Part shown: piece after piece, positions 11,811-20,071 of the stretch
Position numbering within the stretch: the first letter of the stretch is position 1
Layout: every line of letters starts with the position of its first letter
From: Clostridiales bacterium
GTDB taxonomy: Bacteria; Bacillota_A; Clostridia; Saccharofermentanales; Saccharofermentanaceae
NCBI GenBank assembly: GCA_017649745.1
Contig: JAGCGE010000247.1
Location: forward strand, 1 to 26,875
Reading direction: 5' to 3'
Length of the DNA stretch: 26,875 bases
Program-made: the position numbers and the translations under genes
Notes under the pieces: model-generated
What the model saw: only the letters and a program-made list of their open reading frames with translations
Databases searched by the model: none
What the model was told of the DNA's origin: nothing

Positions 11811-12077
11811 ATGAAAGAACAGGAAATCAAAGTAATGGGATTCATGGGAGCAGAAGAGAACAAGGATGAAGCAATCAGAGTTGAAGTTGAGAAGGTTGGT
11901 TTGAAACAGAGATTCAAGGACTGCAGTAAGGCTAAGAAGGCAGCCATCATAATTGGCGGCGTAGTCGTAGTTGCAGCAACTGGATACGGGATCACCAAAC
12001 TTATCAGCAAGCCTGATGCGGTTTCCGAGTTAGCAGAAGCTGCTATTGAAGCTGGTGCTGAAACTGTAGTCTTCTAA
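11811..12077 (+). CDS. Single-TM membrane protein (88 aa)
   Basis: The start at 11811 is set by AAAGGAGAG 9-10 nt upstream; the longer frame from 11703 would cover the promoter. The N-terminal part is charged (KEQEIKVMGFMGAEENKDEAIRVEVEKVG), a membrane helix covers about residues 45-64 (AAIIIGGVVVVAATGYGITKL), and the C-terminal tail is acidic and Ala-rich (AVSELAEAAIEAGAETVVF). It resembles the TM segment plus tail of other proteins in this block but shows no named family. Confidence 0.75.
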   Translation: MKEQEIKVMGFMGAEENKDEAIRVEVEKVGLKQRFKDCSKAKKAAIIIGGVVVVAATGYGITKLISKPDAVSELAEAAIEAGAETVVF

Positions 12078-12107
12078 AAACAACTTAATAGTGAACAATA
12101 AAAAGAC

Positions 12108-12140
12108 GACACTTGGATTATTCTGAGTGTCCTCTTTTTC
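12108..12140 (+). terminator. Intrinsic terminator with a near-identical conserved loop
   Basis: GACACT (12108-12113) pairs with AGTGTC (12126-12131) around the loop TGGATTATTCTG, followed by CTCTTTTTC. The loop differs from those at 5438 and 10536 by one exchange. The following TTTTTCG-TTATATTTCTG resembles the -35 and spacer of the promoter family, but no -10 box follows. Confidence 0.75.
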
Positions 12141-12166
12141 GTTATATTTCTGAAAGGAGAAAACTA

Positions 12167-12766
12167 ATGGCAGAAGATAAGAAGCCGGTAAGAAAAATAG
12201 AAGCTGCAACTGAGAAGCGTTCTATTGGAAGCGAACTGGGTAAGTATGCAATGGACGAGATAATTGTCCCAAAATCAAAAGAGGTAATGCGTGACATGTT
12301 CACAGGTATAGTCAACATGTTTGCAGATGCCGCTAGAGGTTCATTGGATAAGTTTTTATATCCTAATGGAGACGCACCTAGAAAGAATCAAGGTAATAGT
12401 CAGTATTACACAGGCACTACAAACTACACATCATTTTCTAGACCGTTAAACGATTACAAACCGTCTAGACCGGCAAGAGATCCGATTAGCACAAGGTCAG
12501 GATGTAGTGTTAAGCGTGTATGGGTTAAGACTGAGCTGGATGCAAAAGATATTATAGGAACTCTTAAAGAAGACATAGAGAACTATGGTAAGGCTAAAGT
12601 TGCAACTCTGTATGAGCAAATAGGAGAGAGAACAACAGAAGCTGACTTCTCGTATGGTTGGACAGCAAATGATAGCATAGGATATTTCTATGATACCAAG
12701 AGTCCAGATCCGGACAAGAAATGGTACATAGATTTACCGCAACCTCATAGTATTACTACAATTTAG
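12167..12766 (+). CDS. Hypothetical protein of the membrane-protein block (199 aa)
   Basis: The start at 12167 uses GAAAGGAG, about 8 nt upstream. Residues 1-70 contain an amphipathic helix (MDEIIVPKSKEVMRDMFTGIVNMFADAARGSLDKFLYP), and a Ser/Asn/Pro-rich linker spans about 70-105. A C-terminal alpha/beta domain has RVWVKTELDAKDIIGTLKEDIENYGKAKVATLYEQIG and FSYGWTANDSIGYFYDTK. No classic TM is present, so it may be peripheral. It is encoded between the two DUF6353-like proteins, suggesting a shared complex. I do not recognise a named family, but the arrangement recurs in gut phages as I recall. Confidence 0.75.
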   Translation: MAEDKKPVRKIEAATEKRSIGSELGKYAMDEIIVPKSKEVMRDMFTGIVNMFADAARGSLDKFLYPNGDAPRKNQGNSQYYTGTTNYTSFSRPLNDYKPSRPARDPISTRSGCSVKRVWVKTELDAKDIIGTLKEDIENYGKAKVATLYEQIGERTTEADFSYGWTANDSIGYFYDTKSPDPDKKWYIDLPQPHSITTI

Positions 12767-12785
12767 TGGAAGGAGATTTATATTT

Positions 12786-13688
12786 ATGAAAGTAAAAGCT
12801 ACTTTAAAAAGATTTGGAGCGATGTGCTATAAGAATCGTTCTAACATAGAGTTTGTTGCAGGTTTGTTATTAGAAACAGCAGGTGTTGTTGTGATAATTT
12901 CTAAGGCAACTAAAGCAGCAGAGATTTCTGAGAACGTGGCTCGCAGATTAGAAGATGTGAGACTGGGTGATGAAGAGAACGCATGGGAGACAGAAGAAGA
13001 AAGAAAAGCCGAGAAGCGTGATATTTTGAAGTATGCAGTTGTTGGATACACAAAAACTTACGCACTCGGTGTAGGTTTTGTCGTAGGTGGTATGGCACTT
13101 AATGTTGTAAGTAAGATTACAGACAACAATACAATCAGTGAAGCATACGCACTTGTAGCATCTACAGCTGCCGCATTCAGTCAGTATAGACAGAGAGTCA
13201 TAGCTGACGTTGGTGAAGAGAAAGATCAGGAATATTTGTTAGGGCCGCAGGTTACTACGGTTGATATTCTTCCAGACGGAACTGTAATCCAGACAACTGA
13301 GCCTGTAGAGAATCCCAATGGTGGTGCAAACTTACCGCCTCACTGCGTAATGTTTGATGAGTCAAATCAGAACTGGACAAAAGAGCCTGGGTTGAATAGA
13401 GACTTCTTGGAAGAATGCGAGATCTGGCTTAACAAGAGACTTCAGTATGAGGACTTCTTGTTTGAGAATGATATTCGTAGATACATAGGTGCACCATTAG
13501 TAAAATGTGGATGGACTGCAGGCATATTTGCAACAGACAAAGACGGTAACATTAACAAGTTGAAGTTCGGTCTAGATGCAAAGAACCCCGCAGCACAGAG
13601 ATTCAGAGACGGAGTAGAGCCGTCAATTATATTACAGTTCAATGTTGAGGATAACATACTCGAGCAGATGAACTGGAGAAACGCTTAA
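12786..13688 (+). CDS. DUF6353-like membrane protein B (300 aa)
   Basis: It parallels the protein at 10750: a hydrophobic N-terminal helix (EFVAGLLLETAGVVVIIS, about residues 23-40), a second pair of hydrophobic stretches (ILKYAVVGYTKTYALGVGFVVGGMAL), then AYALVASTAAAFSQYRQRVI, matching ALSIAQAAISQYQSW of the first copy. A C-terminal alpha/beta domain includes LPPHCVMFDESNQNW. The GGAAGGAG site is separated from ATG by ATTTATATTT, an A/T-only spacer carrying the window-wide word. The two copies are divergent paralogues. Function unknown; a membrane platform is a guess. Confidence 0.75.
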   Translation: MKVKATLKRFGAMCYKNRSNIEFVAGLLLETAGVVVIISKATKAAEISENVARRLEDVRLGDEENAWETEEERKAEKRDILKYAVVGYTKTYALGVGFVVGGMALNVVSKITDNNTISEAYALVASTAAAFSQYRQRVIADVGEEKDQEYLLGPQVTTVDILPDGTVIQTTEPVENPNGGANLPPHCVMFDESNQNWTKEPGLNRDFLEECEIWLNKRLQYEDFLFENDIRRYIGAPLVKCGWTAGIFATDKDGNINKLKFGLDAKNPAAQRFRDGVEPSIILQFNVEDNILEQMNWRNA

Positions 13689-13714
13689 AAGATATTTTGT
13701 GGAAGGAGAAAACC

Positions 13715-14176
13715 ATGAGCAATAAAAAGAAAGCTATTTTAGGCTTAGGATTGGTAGCACTTGCAGCTACCGCAATAGTTGTAACTAAGAAGTCAAGGAA
13801 ATACACAACATTAACCGCAGAGGGTGGACAGGAAGAGAAAAAGGAAGAAGACCCTACGGTTATGGATAAGATCAAGAAGGCAGCTACGAAGAAGGCTGCT
13901 GACATAGTGATATTTGTAGCAAACCATCAGGAGCAGATAGAAGCTGCTTCTACAGTCATCGGTATAGTTGGTTCTGTAATCTCTGTAGCATCTGCTGTTA
14001 GAGAGTTTAAGTCTGGTATGGACGTGGAACAGAAGCTAAATGATATTTGCGCACACAATGATGAGTTCGAACTGGTGTGGAACAAATACATAGATGACCT
14101 AATTGCCCGAGACAAAGCGATAGATGAGAAGCTAGAACAGCTGCTATTAGCTACAGCTAAAAAGGTTAAGAAGTGA
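13715..14176 (+). CDS. Membrane-anchored helical protein (153 aa)
   Basis: The start at 13715 uses GGAAGGAG, 8 nt upstream. A TM helix covers about residues 6-24 (KAILGLGLVALAATAIVVT), followed by a charged linker (GGQEEKKEEDPTVMDKIKK). A second hydrophobic helix (AASTVIGIVGSVISVASAVREF) comes next, and a C-terminal coiled-coil-like part (DDLIARDKAIDEKLEQLL) ends the protein. It is one of a run of five membrane or membrane-linked genes with short spacers and good ribosome-binding sites, so it is likely co-transcribed with them. No named family. Confidence 0.75.
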   Translation: MSNKKKAILGLGLVALAATAIVVTKKSRKYTTLTAEGGQEEKKEEDPTVMDKIKKAATKKAADIVIFVANHQEQIEAASTVIGIVGSVISVASAVREFKSGMDVEQKLNDICAHNDEFELVWNKYIDDLIARDKAIDEKLEQLLLATAKKVKK

Positions 14177-14196
14177 TATTTATAGGAGGTTAGACC

Positions 14197-14925
14197 ATGA
14201 ACGACAAAAAGATCGTCATAGCTACATTAGCTTTCGTAGCAGGAGCTGGCTTTGGGTTCGCTGTTGGATATTCTATGAACAGAAAAGAATCAGAAGCTAA
14301 AGTGCAGGAAGCTGTTGAAGCGTTTAAAAGATATTCCCAGGAAACTGAAATCGAGAATCCAGAAAATTCCCAGGGGGAAGAATCCCAGAAGCAGTCTGAA
14401 CTTTTTAAAGACGTAAAGCCTGCAAAGTTTGCAAAACCTGATGGAACACTTGGTATCAATTACTCGAAGTACAATAAAGATATTCAGGAGAAGGTAGAAA
14501 CTGAATCACCATCAGATGACGACCCTGACGATGAGCCAGAGAAAGATATTTCACCAGACGATCCGGAGTATGAAGAGACTTACGAAGAGAAGTTAGAACG
14601 TGAGTCAAATGAATTCATAGAGCACGCAGAGCAGTATCGTAAAGAGCATGAGGGTAAGATAGAACTCATGACTTCTGATGAATGGGATACAGACTTCCCA
14701 GAGACAGACTACGATAGGGCAGACATCTACTACTTCACAGAGAGTGATATTCTCACAGATGAGGATGGACACCAGCTTAATGAAGATGAATACATAGGCC
14801 CTAAGCCAAGACAGGTAGGATGGATGCGTCAGGCGAATGATGACGTCATTTATATTCGCAATCACCCGAAGGAAACCGAATACAGATTATTCAAGGAGCA
14901 TTGCGCCGTTGAAGATTGGTTCTAG
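14197..14925 (+). CDS. Membrane-anchored acidic protein (242 aa)
   Basis: The N-terminal TM helix is at about residues 6-25 (IVIATLAFVAGAGFGFAVGYS). A long, strongly acidic, Glu/Asp/Pro-rich linker follows (about 40-150, DDDPDDEPEKDISPDDPEYEE is one core). The C-terminal domain contains MTSDEWDTDFPETDYDRADIYYF and ends RNHPKETEYRLFKEHCAVEDWF. The anchor-acidic-linker-domain design recalls gut-phage proteins found next to DUF6353, from memory. A role in tethering or mimicking nucleic acid is conceivable from the charge but unproven. AGGAGG is well placed. Confidence 0.75.
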   Translation: MNDKKIVIATLAFVAGAGFGFAVGYSMNRKESEAKVQEAVEAFKRYSQETEIENPENSQGEESQKQSELFKDVKPAKFAKPDGTLGINYSKYNKDIQEKVETESPSDDDPDDEPEKDISPDDPEYEETYEEKLERESNEFIEHAEQYRKEHEGKIELMTSDEWDTDFPETDYDRADIYYFTESDILTDEDGHQLNEDEYIGPKPRQVGWMRQANDDVIYIRNHPKETEYRLFKEHCAVEDWF

Positions 14926-14936
14926 GGGGAATGCTT

Positions 14937-15443
14937 ATGAATTACCCAGAATGGCTAGAATCATTAGTAGATGATGGTTGTCATTCTATGCTACTTAAGT
15001 TTCTGAATAACGTTGCGTATAGGTGGCAATTTACTTTAGATGAGAATCGTGCTGCAGGCGGTTTGAATTTAAGAAGTAAGTTTGCTTTCGAAAACTCAAT
15101 TGATATTTCAGATGTAGACTATGGTGCATGCTCTGTATTAGAGATGCTTATAGGTGTAGCAGTAAACATGATAGATATTCTAGATGAAGACGTTGGAACC
15201 TGGTTCTGGGTTATGATTACAAATCTAGGATTAGATCAGTATGACGACCGTCACTTTAATGAAGTGGAGATCAATTATATTCTCAACGTCTGGTTGGATA
15301 GACGCTATGACAGTAATGGTCATGGTTCAATCTTCCCACTTACTAGATATTCTGGTGATTGCAGAAACCTAGATACGTGGGGGCAGATGAACGCATGGAT
15401 TGCTGAGAACTATCCACATACAGATAGTTGGTTATACACATGA
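14937..15443 (+). CDS. Conserved gut-phage-type protein of unknown function (168 aa)
   Basis: The start at 14937 gives AGGGGG 7 nt spacing; an ATG two codons earlier is also possible. Motifs seen: WQFTLDENRAAGGLNLRSKFAFE, CSVLEMLIGVAVNMID, VGTWFWVMITNLGLDQYDD, LDRRYDSNGHGSIFPL and DTWGQMNAWIAENYP. This set (D-x-N-R near LR, then CSVLEML, then TWFW-x-M-x-x-NLGL) is shared by many uncharacterised gut-phage proteins as I recall. No catalytic function is assigned. It is soluble and sits between anchored proteins. Confidence 0.75.
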   Translation: MNYPEWLESLVDDGCHSMLLKFLNNVAYRWQFTLDENRAAGGLNLRSKFAFENSIDISDVDYGACSVLEMLIGVAVNMIDILDEDVGTWFWVMITNLGLDQYDDRHFNEVEINYILNVWLDRRYDSNGHGSIFPLTRYSGDCRNLDTWGQMNAWIAENYPHTDSWLYT

Positions 15444-15456
15444 AAGGAGAATTACC

Positions 15457-15957
15457 ATGACAAAAGACGCATGGATATTTACAGGAATAGGTATTGTTAG
15501 CTTCGCTAGCTTAGTAGCTCTTAATCAGTACAACAAGAACAGAAGCTTTAAGCTTAAAGAGAAAGCTACAGAAAACGAAAAGATATATTTCGAGAAGCTT
15601 TCACCTGAGCAGGTTGAGGCTCTTGAGAGACAGAAGCTCGACAATAAGGCTATAGAAATAGAACTAAGAAAGAGCGAAGCTGAACTCAGTAAGACAGAGG
15701 CAGAACTTAAGAAGACTGTTACTCAGTTTAAGGAAGAGATCGAGAGTAAGATAAGAAAAGAAACTCAGGCTGGTATAGAGAAAGACATGAGAAGGATATT
15801 TGATGACTGGTCTGGCAAAATGGAAGACAGATTAGATAAGAAGGTTGATCGTGTAGTTTCAAGGATTGACGATCTGTCTGACAAGTATGGTGGAGTTAAG
15901 AGTAATTCTTCAACACCATCTATTAATGTAGTAAATGCTCCCAACACAAACAACTAG
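15457..15957 (+). CDS. Membrane-anchored coiled-coil protein (166 aa)
   Basis: The start at 15457 follows GAAAGGAG at good spacing. An N-terminal TM helix (about residues 5-22, AWIFTGIGIVSFASLVAL) is followed by a continuous charged helix with heptad repeats (about 45-140, including KSEAELSKTEAELKKTVTQFK) and a polar Asn/Ser tail ending NAPNTNN. The length of the coiled coil (about 95 residues, some 14 nm) suggests a spacer, scaffold or structural filament at the membrane. It is the last gene before the replication module. Confidence 0.8.
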   Translation: MTKDAWIFTGIGIVSFASLVALNQYNKNRSFKLKEKATENEKIYFEKLSPEQVEALERQKLDNKAIEIELRKSEAELSKTEAELKKTVTQFKEEIESKIRKETQAGIEKDMRRIFDDWSGKMEDRLDKKVDRVVSRIDDLSDKYGGVKSNSSTPSINVVNAPNTNN

Positions 15958-16000
15958 AGGTTAGGCATGAGAGTTTATATTTGAAAGGAGGGAATGGGAT

Positions 16001-19000
16001 GTGTTTGACTTCCTAAAAGTTACGAAGAGTTTTCGTAATTCAAGGTACTATTACAGGCCCACGTTTATAACCAAAACCTCCATAAAGGATTTGCTCGTTA
16101 GAGGACAGGCATTCTATGCAGTCTTCGATGAATCTACAGGCTTCTGGACAAAGTCTAAGTCTAGATTAATAGAAATGATAGACGAGCAGGTTAGGGAGTA
16201 CGCTGAAAAAGATATTGGTACTTCAATGTTAGCAGATGAGGCACACGGGCCAATAGTAGTACAAATGGCCGACAGTGCAAATCATATTGTTGAGCAGTTC
16301 GATAGGTTCTGTAAAACTTTAGACAACCAAGAGCACATGCTTGACATGAAGATGCTCTTCTCAAACTCTGAGGTTTCAAGGAAAGACTATGCAACTAAAA
16401 CTTTGGACTATCCATTACAGGAATGTCCTACACCTTACTATGATGCTTTATGTGACGTTTTATATTTGCCAGATGAGCGTGAGAAGTGGGAATGGGCTGT
16501 AGGATGCATGATTGCAGGTGATAGTTCTAAGATACAGAAAATGTTTGCGTTCTACGGAGAGCCTGGTACCGGTAAGTCCACAATTATTAGTGGGATATTA
16601 GCCAAAGAAGTTATGGGTGGAAGACGTGCAGGTTATGCTGTAAAGTTTGAAGCTGTTAACTTAGTTGGCGGTAATGAATTTGGTACTGACTTCTTAGAGA
16701 ATGACTCGATATTAGCATATGACGATGATGCAGAACTGGATAAGATTAATGCTAGGTCAACTCTTAATAAGATTGTGTCTCACGAGACTGTAAGGGTTAA
16801 CTGTAAGTTCAAGGCACCGTTCATGACTAATCCGAATTGTATAGTCTTTGTTGGTACGAATGACCCAATTCAGTTAAGTCCGAACTCAGGTATGAGGAGA
16901 AGACTTATTGATATTCGTCCCACAGGCAATTTAGTATCGCCAGAAGTGTATGACGAGTGTATGGAGCATATTCCATTTGAGAAAAGCGGTATAGCTTGGA
17001 AGTGTTTGGAAACCTATAAGCGTTTAGGTCGACATTACTATGACCATTATATTGCTGAAGACATGTTGGCTAGAACTTCACCATTCCACAACTTTGTTAT
17101 AGAGAATGTAATGGAGTTGAAAGATGGTATTAGTCTTGCTAAAGCCTATGATATTTACGTTAGGTATGCTGAAGCATGTAAGTATAAGAATGTCATAGTA
17201 AGGTACAAGTTCAGAGACACACTAAAACTATATTTCGAAAAATACTCAGATGGAAAATTTGAAAACTTCAAATGGGAAAAGATTGGTAGGCAAGCTCCGG
17301 AACCAGTATCTATTGATATTCATAGCTGGTTAGAGTTTAACTTCACTAAATCTGATTTCGATGAGGCTTTTGCAGATCAGCCAGCTCAGTATGCTAACGA
17401 AGATGGTATACCAGAACGTAAGTGGGAAAATGTTAAGACCACATTAAAAGATATTTCCACCAACAAGTTACACTATGTCAAAATGCCAGATGACATCATT
17501 TGTTTGGACTTTGATATTCGTGGTGAGGATGGTGAGAAGTCGTTTGAAAAGAATTTAGAAGCAGCCTCTAAGTTCCCTCCGACTTATGCGGAGTTAAGTA
17601 AGTCAGGCTGTGGTATTCATCTACATTATATTTACACCGGCGGAGATCCGAAAGAGTTGAGTAGGATTTACGATAATAATGTAGAGGTTAAAGTGTTTAC
17701 AGGTAATGCAGCTTTAAGGAGGTGCTTGACTAGGTGTAATGATATTCCTATTGCCGAATTAAGCTCTGGGTTACCTATAAAAGATGTGAAAGGAGGCAAT
17801 AAGATGGTGGATTGGGATGGCTTTAAGAACGAAAAGATATTACGAGCCATGATTATTAAGAATCTTAAGAAAGAATACCATCCAGCAACCAAACCTAGTA
17901 TAGATTACATAGACAAGCTGCTATCTGATGCATATGACTCTGGCGCAACCTATGACGTAAGAGACTTACAGAATGATATTCTCGTATTCGCTATGGGAAG
18001 TTCTCATAAGTCTGATTACTGTGTTGGTGTTGTAAGCAAGATGCAGTTCTGTTCAAAAGATATTCTTGAGCAAGAGAAAGAGTTAGAGAATAAGTTCGTA
18101 GATGACGATGCACCAATAGCGTTCTTTGATGTGGAAGTGTCACCAGACTATGAACAGTACGTTAAGTATTGCGAGAAGAATGATATTCTCATCAACCCAG
18201 AAATACCTAAAGATTCTAAAGCACACTTCTTAGTTTGTTGGAAACTATTTGGTGAGGGTAAGAAAGTACAGAAGTTGCTTGACCCTAAACCGGAAGATAT
18301 TTCAAAACTGTTTAAGTACAAACTAATAGGTTTCAACAACAGAGACTATGACAATCATATGGTATGGGCTTGTAGTCAGGGTTATACACCAAAAGAATTA
18401 TATTCTCTGAACAACCGAATCATTAACGAGAAGGACAAGAAAGCTAAGTTTGGTCAGGCTTACAACATCTCCTACACAGATATTTATGACTTTGCATCCT
18501 CAGGTAATAAGCAAGGTCTTAAGAAGTGGGAGATAGAGTTAGGTATACGTCATTTGGAATGGAATAGACCATGGTACGAACCAATACCAGATGACAAATT
18601 GATATCCTGGGCAGAGTATTGTTCTAACGATGTAACAAGTACTGAAGCAGTGTTTAATCATTTGCAAGATGACTTCGAAGCCAGAGAGATATTAGCTAAG
18701 TTGGCTGGAGGTACTGCGAACGATACGACCAATAGTTTAACAACTAGGTTGTTGACACATGATATTCCTGACCCTCAATCTCAATACGTCTATACAGACC
18801 TATCTACAATTTTCCCCGGGTATGAATTTCATCCAGAAGGCGTACCTAAGGAAAGATATTCTACCGAACCTGGTACAAAAGTTTCCACAATGAAATCAAT
18901 CTACATGGGAGAGGACCCATCAGAAGGTGGCTATGCAAATTGTCCACAGCCTGGTGTGTACTTTAATGTTGGATTGTTTGATGTAGCTTCTATGCATCCA

Positions 19001-20053
19001 CATTCAGCAATAGCCCTAAAGATATTTGGAGACACGATTACCAAGAGGTATGAAAACTTGGTAGAAGCAAGAGTAGCAATAAAGCATATTAAGAAGATAG
19101 GAGACGATGCATACAATGAAGCACTCACAAGGATGGACAACATCAGAGAAGGTTCTTCTGAAGTTATTAAAGATATTCTTAATGGTCTATCTGGAGATGA
19201 TCTTAAGAAAAAGTGCAAAGCAATCGCAAATGCACTCAAAACAGCAATCAACTCTGTATATGGATTAACTTCAGCAAAGTTTGACAACAAGTTAAGAGAT
19301 TCAAGGAATGTGGACAACATCGTAGCTAAGTATGGAGCTTTGTTCATGATTACACTTAAACATGAGTTGCAGAAGATGGGCTATACAGTAGTTCACATTA
19401 AGACTGATTCAATCAAAGTTGCAAACTACGATGAGAGGGTTAAAGAATTTATATTTGAGTTTGGTAGAAAGTATGGATTCACATTTGAGCATGAGGCTAC
19501 ATATTCTAAGATGTGTATCATAGATGACGCTCAGTATGTGGCATACGAAGTTGAAGCAGATGGGGAGAAGTTAGAGAAACCTTTTTGGACTGTAACAGGA
19601 GCGAAGTTCGCACCAAGATATTTGTTTAAGAACCTGTTTACAAAAGAGGAAGTAGTATTTGATGACTACCCAGAAACTAAATCTGTATCAGATGCAGCTA
19701 TTTATATTTCGATGGATGGAACTGAAAAGTTCGTTGGTCGTGTAGGAAGTTTCGTAGCTGTTAATGAAGGTTATGGTGGTGAGTTGTTAAGGGTGAAAGG
19801 TAATAGTAGGTCTGCAGTCACCGGCACAAAAGGATATTTGTGGAATGAGGCCGACTTAATACGAGAACACCCAGAAAGACTCAATTTAGACTTCTATAGA
19901 AAAGAATGTGATAAGGCTGTAGCAGCAATAGATATTTACTACCCGTTTGAGGAGTTTGTTGAATGCGACCCTACAAGCTTCATGTTCATACCTAATGGGT
20001 CTGGAGATGAGATACCGTTTGATGCAATGAACCCACCAGTAAAAGATATTTAA
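16001..20053 (+). CDS. SF3 helicase / AEP primase / family B DNA polymerase fusion (1350 aa)
   Basis: One reading frame carries three replication activities. First, an SF3/D5-type helicase: Walker A GEPGTGKST at 186-194, Walker B acidic cluster at 241-243 (YDDD), sensor-1 region FVGTNDP around 287, and an Arg finger in GMRRRLIDI (about 302). Second, an AEP-type primase: LDFDI with D503 and D505, SGCGIHLHY with S535 and H540, then VEVKVF. Third, a family B polymerase: exonuclease D710/E712 (FFDVEV), Y873/D877 (YCSNDV), polymerase A DVASMHP (D994), B KTAINSVYG (K1080, N1084) and C KTDS (D1136). A GTG at 16001 with AAAGGAGGG fits. An internal AAAGGAGG plus in-frame ATG at 17804 may make the polymerase alone. 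In other phages these parts are normally separate genes. Confidence 0.85.
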   Translation: MFDFLKVTKSFRNSRYYYRPTFITKTSIKDLLVRGQAFYAVFDESTGFWTKSKSRLIEMIDEQVREYAEKDIGTSMLADEAHGPIVVQMADSANHIVEQFDRFCKTLDNQEHMLDMKMLFSNSEVSRKDYATKTLDYPLQECPTPYYDALCDVLYLPDEREKWEWAVGCMIAGDSSKIQKMFAFYGEPGTGKSTIISGILAKEVMGGRRAGYAVKFEAVNLVGGNEFGTDFLENDSILAYDDDAELDKINARSTLNKIVSHETVRVNCKFKAPFMTNPNCIVFVGTNDPIQLSPNSGMRRRLIDIRPTGNLVSPEVYDECMEHIPFEKSGIAWKCLETYKRLGRHYYDHYIAEDMLARTSPFHNFVIENVMELKDGISLAKAYDIYVRYAEACKYKNVIVRYKFRDTLKLYFEKYSDGKFENFKWEKIGRQAPEPVSIDIHSWLEFNFTKSDFDEAFADQPAQYANEDGIPERKWENVKTTLKDISTNKLHYVKMPDDIICLDFDIRGEDGEKSFEKNLEAASKFPPTYAELSKSGCGIHLHYIYTGGDPKELSRIYDNNVEVKVFTGNAALRRCLTRCNDIPIAELSSGLPIKDVKGGNKMVDWDGFKNEKILRAMIIKNLKKEYHPATKPSIDYIDKLLSDAYDSGATYDVRDLQNDILVFAMGSSHKSDYCVGVVSKMQFCSKDILEQEKELENKFVDDDAPIAFFDVEVSPDYEQYVKYCEKNDILINPEIPKDSKAHFLVCWKLFGEGKKVQKLLDPKPEDISKLFKYKLIGFNNRDYDNHMVWACSQGYTPKELYSLNNRIINEKDKKAKFGQAYNISYTDIYDFASSGNKQGLKKWEIELGIRHLEWNRPWYEPIPDDKLISWAEYCSNDVTSTEAVFNHLQDDFEAREILAKLAGGTANDTTNSLTTRLLTHDIPDPQSQYVYTDLSTIFPGYEFHPEGVPKERYSTEPGTKVSTMKSIYMGEDPSEGGYANCPQPGVYFNVGLFDVASMHPHSAIALKIFGDTITKRYENLVEARVAIKHIKKIGDDAYNEALTRMDNIREGSSEVIKDILNGLSGDDLKKKCKAIANALKTAINSVYGLTSAKFDNKLRDSRNVDNIVAKYGALFMITLKHELQKMGYTVVHIKTDSIKVANYDERVKEFIFEFGRKYGFTFEHEATYSKMCIIDDAQYVAYEVEADGEKLEKPFWTVTGAKFAPRYLFKNLFTKEEVVFDDYPETKSVSDAAIYISMDGTEKFVGRVGSFVAVNEGYGGELLRVKGNSRSAVTGTKGYLWNEADLIREHPERLNLDFYRKECDKAVAAIDIYYPFEEFVECDPTSFMFIPNGSGDEIPFDAMNPPVKDI
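17789..17806 (+). promoter_or_regulatory. Internal ribosome-binding site and in-frame ATG at the polymerase domain boundary
   Basis: AAAGGAGG at 17789-17796 stands 7 nt before ATG at 17804-17806, which is codon 602 of the fusion gene. It falls exactly between the primase and polymerase parts. Translation from here would give a free family B polymerase of 749 residues. A TGA lies in another frame right before the site, as if a separate upstream gene had once ended there. Confidence 0.6.
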
Positions 20054-20071
20054 GAAAAGGAGAGAAACATT

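Noticed and set aside
16001..20053. Protein-primed (phi29-type) replication with inverted terminal repeats
   Set aside because: No terminal-protein gene is recognised, a primase domain is present, and the window ends are not inverted repeats (the right end is adapter).
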